This document shows positions 61,243-64,000 of a stretch of DNA of 64,000 nt, one piece after another (position 1 is the stretch's first letter; the number at the start of each line of letters is the position of its first letter). Below the pieces are notes generated by a model. It had not been told where the DNA came from. It worked only from the letters and a program-made list of their open reading frames with translations, and ran no database searches. The DNA is from Rhizobium tibeticum (GTDB lineage Bacteria; Pseudomonadota; Alphaproteobacteria; Rhizobiales; Rhizobiaceae): NCBI RefSeq assembly GCF_900110205.1, contig NZ_FOCV01000029.1, forward strand, positions 1 through 64,000, written 5' to 3'. A program made the position numbers and the translations under genes.

Positions 61243-62127
61243 TTGACTGAGAAATTCGGGCTTTCCGTTGCGCTTGCCACGCCGTTTGACGCGAACGGCG
61301 AGATTGCTGTTGCGGCGATGATTGCACAGGCAAAACAAAGGCTTGCGGCGGGGTGCTCAAGTGTCACACTTTTCGGCACGACTGGCGAAGGAGCCTCGAT
61401 CGGCACGCAGGAGCGCGTGCGGATCCTCAACGCATTTCTGGATGCAGGTATCGCGCCTCAGAAGGTTGTGATGGCCGTGCTGGTCGATGCCGCCGAGGAT
61501 GCGGCCGCTCAAGCCGGGCAAGCGCTTTCGCGCGGTGTGCGCAACATTCTCCTCGCCCCGCCTTCCTACTTCAAGAATGTCAGCGATGACGGCGTCTTCA
61601 AATGGTTCTGCGCCGTCTTTGCTATCCTGGGTGATAAGGCACGCGACATCATCGTCTACAATATCCCGTCGGTCACCCTGGTGCCGCTGACGGTGTCGCT
61701 GATCGCGCGGTTGCGGACAGCTTTTCCAGCCGTGGTCACTGGCGTCAAGGATTCGTCCGGCGACTGGCCGTTCACCGAAACGCTGCTGAAGGCCCATGGG
61801 GATCTCATCATTCTGGTCGGCGACGAGCGCCACCTCGCGAAAGGAGTGCGTCTTGGCGGACAGGGCGCGATCTCCGGCATGGCGAACTTCCTGCCTGGCG
61901 AGGTCAAGCTTATGGCGGAAGAAGGCTTAGATGATGCCCGCGTCGAGGATTTTGTCGCCGAGCTTCTGAAGTTTCCGGTCACCGCCGCCGTTAAGGTCAT
62001 GGTGGCGCGCCTTAGCGGCGAAGAGATGTGGCTTGCGGTTCGTCCACCACTCGTTTCAATATCCCGCGAGGGACAGGAGCGGCTTATCCTTGCCTTCGAT
62101 TCACTTTTCCGCTCCAAGGAAGCATAG
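61243..62127 (+). CDS. Dihydrodipicolinate synthase family protein
   Basis: This 294-residue class I aldolase-type TIM barrel belongs to the DapA/NanA family. The motif TLFGTTGEGASIGTQERVRI is near residue 42, the tyrosine in DIIVYNIPS near 137 and the Schiff-base lysine in VVTGVKDSSGDWPF near 165. It begins at a TTG with GGGAGG upstream. Enzymes of this kind cleave or form 2-keto acids in sugar-acid, sialic acid or hydroxyproline breakdown. It is grouped with a GntR regulator and an ABC binding protein, so a catabolic rather than lysine role is likely. Confidence 0.88.
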   Translation: MTEKFGLSVALATPFDANGEIAVAAMIAQAKQRLAAGCSSVTLFGTTGEGASIGTQERVRILNAFLDAGIAPQKVVMAVLVDAAEDAAAQAGQALSRGVRNILLAPPSYFKNVSDDGVFKWFCAVFAILGDKARDIIVYNIPSVTLVPLTVSLIARLRTAFPAVVTGVKDSSGDWPFTETLLKAHGDLIILVGDERHLAKGVRLGGQGAISGMANFLPGEVKLMAEEGLDDARVEDFVAELLKFPVTAAVKVMVARLSGEEMWLAVRPPLVSISREGQERLILAFDSLFRSKEA

Positions 62128-62150
62128 GTACCATGTACCAGGGGGAGGCA

Positions 62151-62810
62151 ATGGACGGTATCGACGAGCAGCCGACGCTGCGGGAAAAGGCGTATGAGAG
62201 CTTCACGCGCCACCTGCTGGCGCGCGACGTGCGTCCGGGTCAGTTCGTCTCCCAACGCCGACTTGTCGAGCTGACAGGATTGACGCTCGCTGCGATCCGC
62301 GAACTGATCCCGCGGCTTGAGGCCGAGGGACTGATCAAGACGGTGCCGCAGCGCGGACTGCAAATTGCCCATATCGACCTCAATCTCATTCGCGAGGCGT
62401 TCCAGCTTCGGCTCTTCCTCGAGAAAGAAGCCGTGGCGCTCTTCACGCGCTCCGCGTCCGATGAGACGATCAGCGGGCTAATCAAGCAGCATCGCGACAT
62501 TGCCGATGCCATCGCCACTGGCGACGCTTCACATGAGCTGGAAGTGCGCGCGCAAGCCGTCGACTGGGGCATGCATGACGCCTTTATCGACGCGCTTGGA
62601 AATACCATCATTTCCAATGCCTATCGCGTCAACTCGATCAAGATGCGTCTAATCAGCCAGGAACGCTTCCGCATCGATGGGCGTGTCGGCCCCGTCATGG
62701 AAGAGCACTTGAAGGTTTTGGAAGCGATCGCAAGGCGATCGGCAGAGGATGCTGTCAACAATCTCGCCGCTCACATCAACCACGCTAGGGATCGCGCCCT
62801 GAGGATCTAA
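62151..62810 (+). CDS. GntR family regulator (FCD class)
   Basis: This 219-residue regulator starts at 62151 with GGGGGAGG directly before it. The winged helix reads RRLVELTGLTLAAIRELIPR then LEAEGLIKTVPQRGLQIAHI, and the FCD domain has VDWGMHDAFIDALGN and a VMEEHLKVLEAI histidine for metal or ligand. It lies 23 bases after the DapA-family gene and probably represses the local catabolic and transport genes until substrate binds. Confidence 0.9.
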   Translation: MDGIDEQPTLREKAYESFTRHLLARDVRPGQFVSQRRLVELTGLTLAAIRELIPRLEAEGLIKTVPQRGLQIAHIDLNLIREAFQLRLFLEKEAVALFTRSASDETISGLIKQHRDIADAIATGDASHELEVRAQAVDWGMHDAFIDALGNTIISNAYRVNSIKMRLISQERFRIDGRVGPVMEEHLKVLEAIARRSAEDAVNNLAAHINHARDRALRI

Positions 62811-62862
62811 TTGCATAGCAGCCGGCGATGAGGAGATCGGCGGCAACAAGAGGAGGAGTTAC

Positions 62863-64000
62863 ATGCCATCATCATTCTTAAACCCCACCCGGCGCGGCTT
62901 TCTTGCCGGTACCGCAGTTCTCGGTGCGAGCAGCCTCATCGGCATGCGCTCGGCATCGGCAGCCGTCGACTGGAAGCGTTTTTCCGGCACGACGCTTGAA
63001 GTCAACCTGGTCAAGAGCCCGCGCAGTGAGACGCTCATCAAGTACCTGTCGGAGTTCCAAGAACTGACCGGCATCAAGGTCAACGCCGAAGCGACGCCCG
63101 AGCAGCAGCAGCGTCAGAAGACAACGATCGAGTTGAGCTCTGGCAAGCCAAGTTTCGACGTCGTGCATATGAGCTATCACGTCCAGAAGCGACAGTTCGA
63201 AAAGGGTGGCTGGCTCGCCGACATCGGTGGCTTCCTCAAGGATTCTTCACTCACCGATCCGTCGCGGGTCGAAAGCGATTTTGCCGAAGCGGGCATGACC
63301 TTCGCCAAGGATTCTGACGGTGTCCTGCGCTCCCTGCCCTTTTCGGTCGACTATTGGATCGTTTACTGGAACAAGGCGCTTTTCGAGAAGAAGGGGCTCT
63401 CCTATCCGACGTCGTTCGAGGAAATGGCCAGTGCTGCCGAGGCGCTCACCGATCCGTCGACCAACACCTATGGCTTCGTCGCCCGGGGTCTCAAGAATGC
63501 CAATACCCCTGTTTGGACGACGCTGCTGCTCGGCTACGGATCGAGCCCGCTTGGGCCGGACGGCAAGCTGCGCACCAATTCCGAGGAAGCCGTTGAAGCG
63601 GCCAAGCTCTACCAGCGCCTGATGACCAAGTCGGCTCCTCCCGGCGTCTCCGGCTTCAATTGGGCCGAAGCCCAATCGGCCTTCCTGCAGGGCAAGATCG
63701 GCATGTGGCTTGATGGCGTGGGCTTTGCGCCGCCGATCGAGAACCCGGAAAAGTCGCGTGTCGTCGGCCAGGTCGGATACGGCATTATGCCGAAGGGGCC
63801 AAAGGCCCAGGCGGCGGGAACGTTCGGAGACGGCCTCGGCGTCGTGGCCGCAAGCCAGAAGAAGGAAGCCGCATATCTCTTCTGCCAGTGGGCAATTTCC
63901 CATGACATGGGTGCGCGCCTGCTCCAGGCCGGCGCCGGCGTTCCGTTCCGCCAGTCGGTCCTTGCAGATCAGAAGGTGCGCGAGGGCGTGAAGATGCCGG
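62863..64000 (+). CDS. ABC transporter substrate-binding protein, family 1 (partial)
   Basis: The visible 379 residues begin with a Tat-type signal (NPTRRGFLAGTAVLGASSLI) and continue as an extracellular solute-binding protein with DVVHMSYHVQKRQFEKGGWL, LPFSVDYWIVYWNKALFEKK and NWAEAQSAFLQGKIGMWLDG, typical of sugar or polyol uptake systems. AGGAGG lies eight bases before the ATG. The gene runs off the right edge; permease and ATPase genes should follow. Confidence 0.9.
   Translation, partial: MPSSFLNPTRRGFLAGTAVLGASSLIGMRSASAAVDWKRFSGTTLEVNLVKSPRSETLIKYLSEFQELTGIKVNAEATPEQQQRQKTTIELSSGKPSFDVVHMSYHVQKRQFEKGGWLADIGGFLKDSSLTDPSRVESDFAEAGMTFAKDSDGVLRSLPFSVDYWIVYWNKALFEKKGLSYPTSFEEMASAAEALTDPSTNTYGFVARGLKNANTPVWTTLLLGYGSSPLGPDGKLRTNSEEAVEAAKLYQRLMTKSAPPGVSGFNWAEAQSAFLQGKIGMWLDGVGFAPPIENPEKSRVVGQVGYGIMPKGPKAQAAGTFGDGLGVVAASQKKEAAYLFCQWAISHDMGARLLQAGAGVPFRQSVLADQKVREGVKMP

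Noticed and set aside
1..64000. CRISPR arrays, rRNA, tRNA, plasmid replication genes
   Set aside because: I looked for regular spaced repeats, tRNA-like cloverleafs and repABC signatures and saw none; a covariance-model search would be needed to exclude small RNA genes.

Overview
The window looks like an accessory region (plasmid or genomic island) of a Rhizobiaceae-type alphaproteobacterium such as Rhizobium, Agrobacterium or Ensifer. Grounds are the GC-rich codon use, a relic of the rhizobial plasmid protein with a DUF1612/HTH region, an arsH/acr3 arsenic locus of rhizobial layout, PutA next to an Lrp-type regulator, FixJ/FixL-like signalling genes and many IS scars. This assignment is inference from gene content only.

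Layout. 1-6.3 kb: tail of an IS21 element, a nucleoside deaminase, decayed fragments, DNA polymerase IV with a small upstream partner, an imuA stub, and a cyclase-TolB-TPR protein. 6.5-10 kb: a GntR-controlled two-component flavin monooxygenase operon (flavin reductase, HpaB-like oxygenase, cupin). 10.4-16 kb: a junkyard with a LysR pseudogene, an intact FAD oxidase, an MFS stub, a PIN-toxin/Phd-antitoxin pair, an orphan antitoxin, a DUF1612 pseudogene, LuxR and ISNCY fragments. 16-40.5 kb: a coherent block of small-molecule detoxification or catabolic genes (SnoaL-like, nitronate monooxygenase, SDRs, RidA, an exported crotonase-like protein, cysteine hydrolase, aldehyde dehydrogenase, PLP enzyme, tautomerase, VOC protein, exported epoxide hydrolase, exported metallo-beta-lactamase-fold protein, MFS pump, DJ-1/PfpI) interleaved with two PAS histidine kinases and three response regulators. 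40.7-48.4 kb: an FtsH stub and an arsenic resistance locus (arsR-arsN2-arsC-acr3-arsC-arsH, TSUP, frameshifted MFS, second arsR). 48.4-53 kb: integrase, broken IS110, and an IS21 element with a readable 7-bp target duplication. 53-56.4 kb: pirin, HigBA and an antitoxin relic, exported DUF4157 protein. 56.8-64 kb: putA with a frameshifted putR, then a DapA-family enzyme, a GntR regulator and the start of an ABC sugar-type binding protein.

The main discovery is in the 16-40.5 kb block. Eleven copies of a 19-bp motif, consensus CGAYACCWTNGTNCAATGG, lie in its intergenic spaces. Each points toward the gene next to it, including both directions in divergent gaps, and together they cover essentially every transcription unit of the block. 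The 3' end (TACAAT/TGCAAT/TATAGT) resembles a -10 box and the 5' part is often half of a GGTATCGGCGATACC palindrome. This reads as one regulon. Only one of the three response regulators (16847-17527) has a DNA-binding domain, and it carries the motif upstream of itself, so it is the leading candidate for the controller, with the two kinases and two receiver-only proteins feeding in. The binding protein and the inducer are unknown.

Several genes carry small frameshifting changes visible in the raw sequence: an 8-bp tandem duplication in the FMN reductase, an extra AT in an ars-linked MFS gene, a 2-nt loss in putR and a shift in istA. The region therefore appears to be decaying in places, or has local sequence errors.
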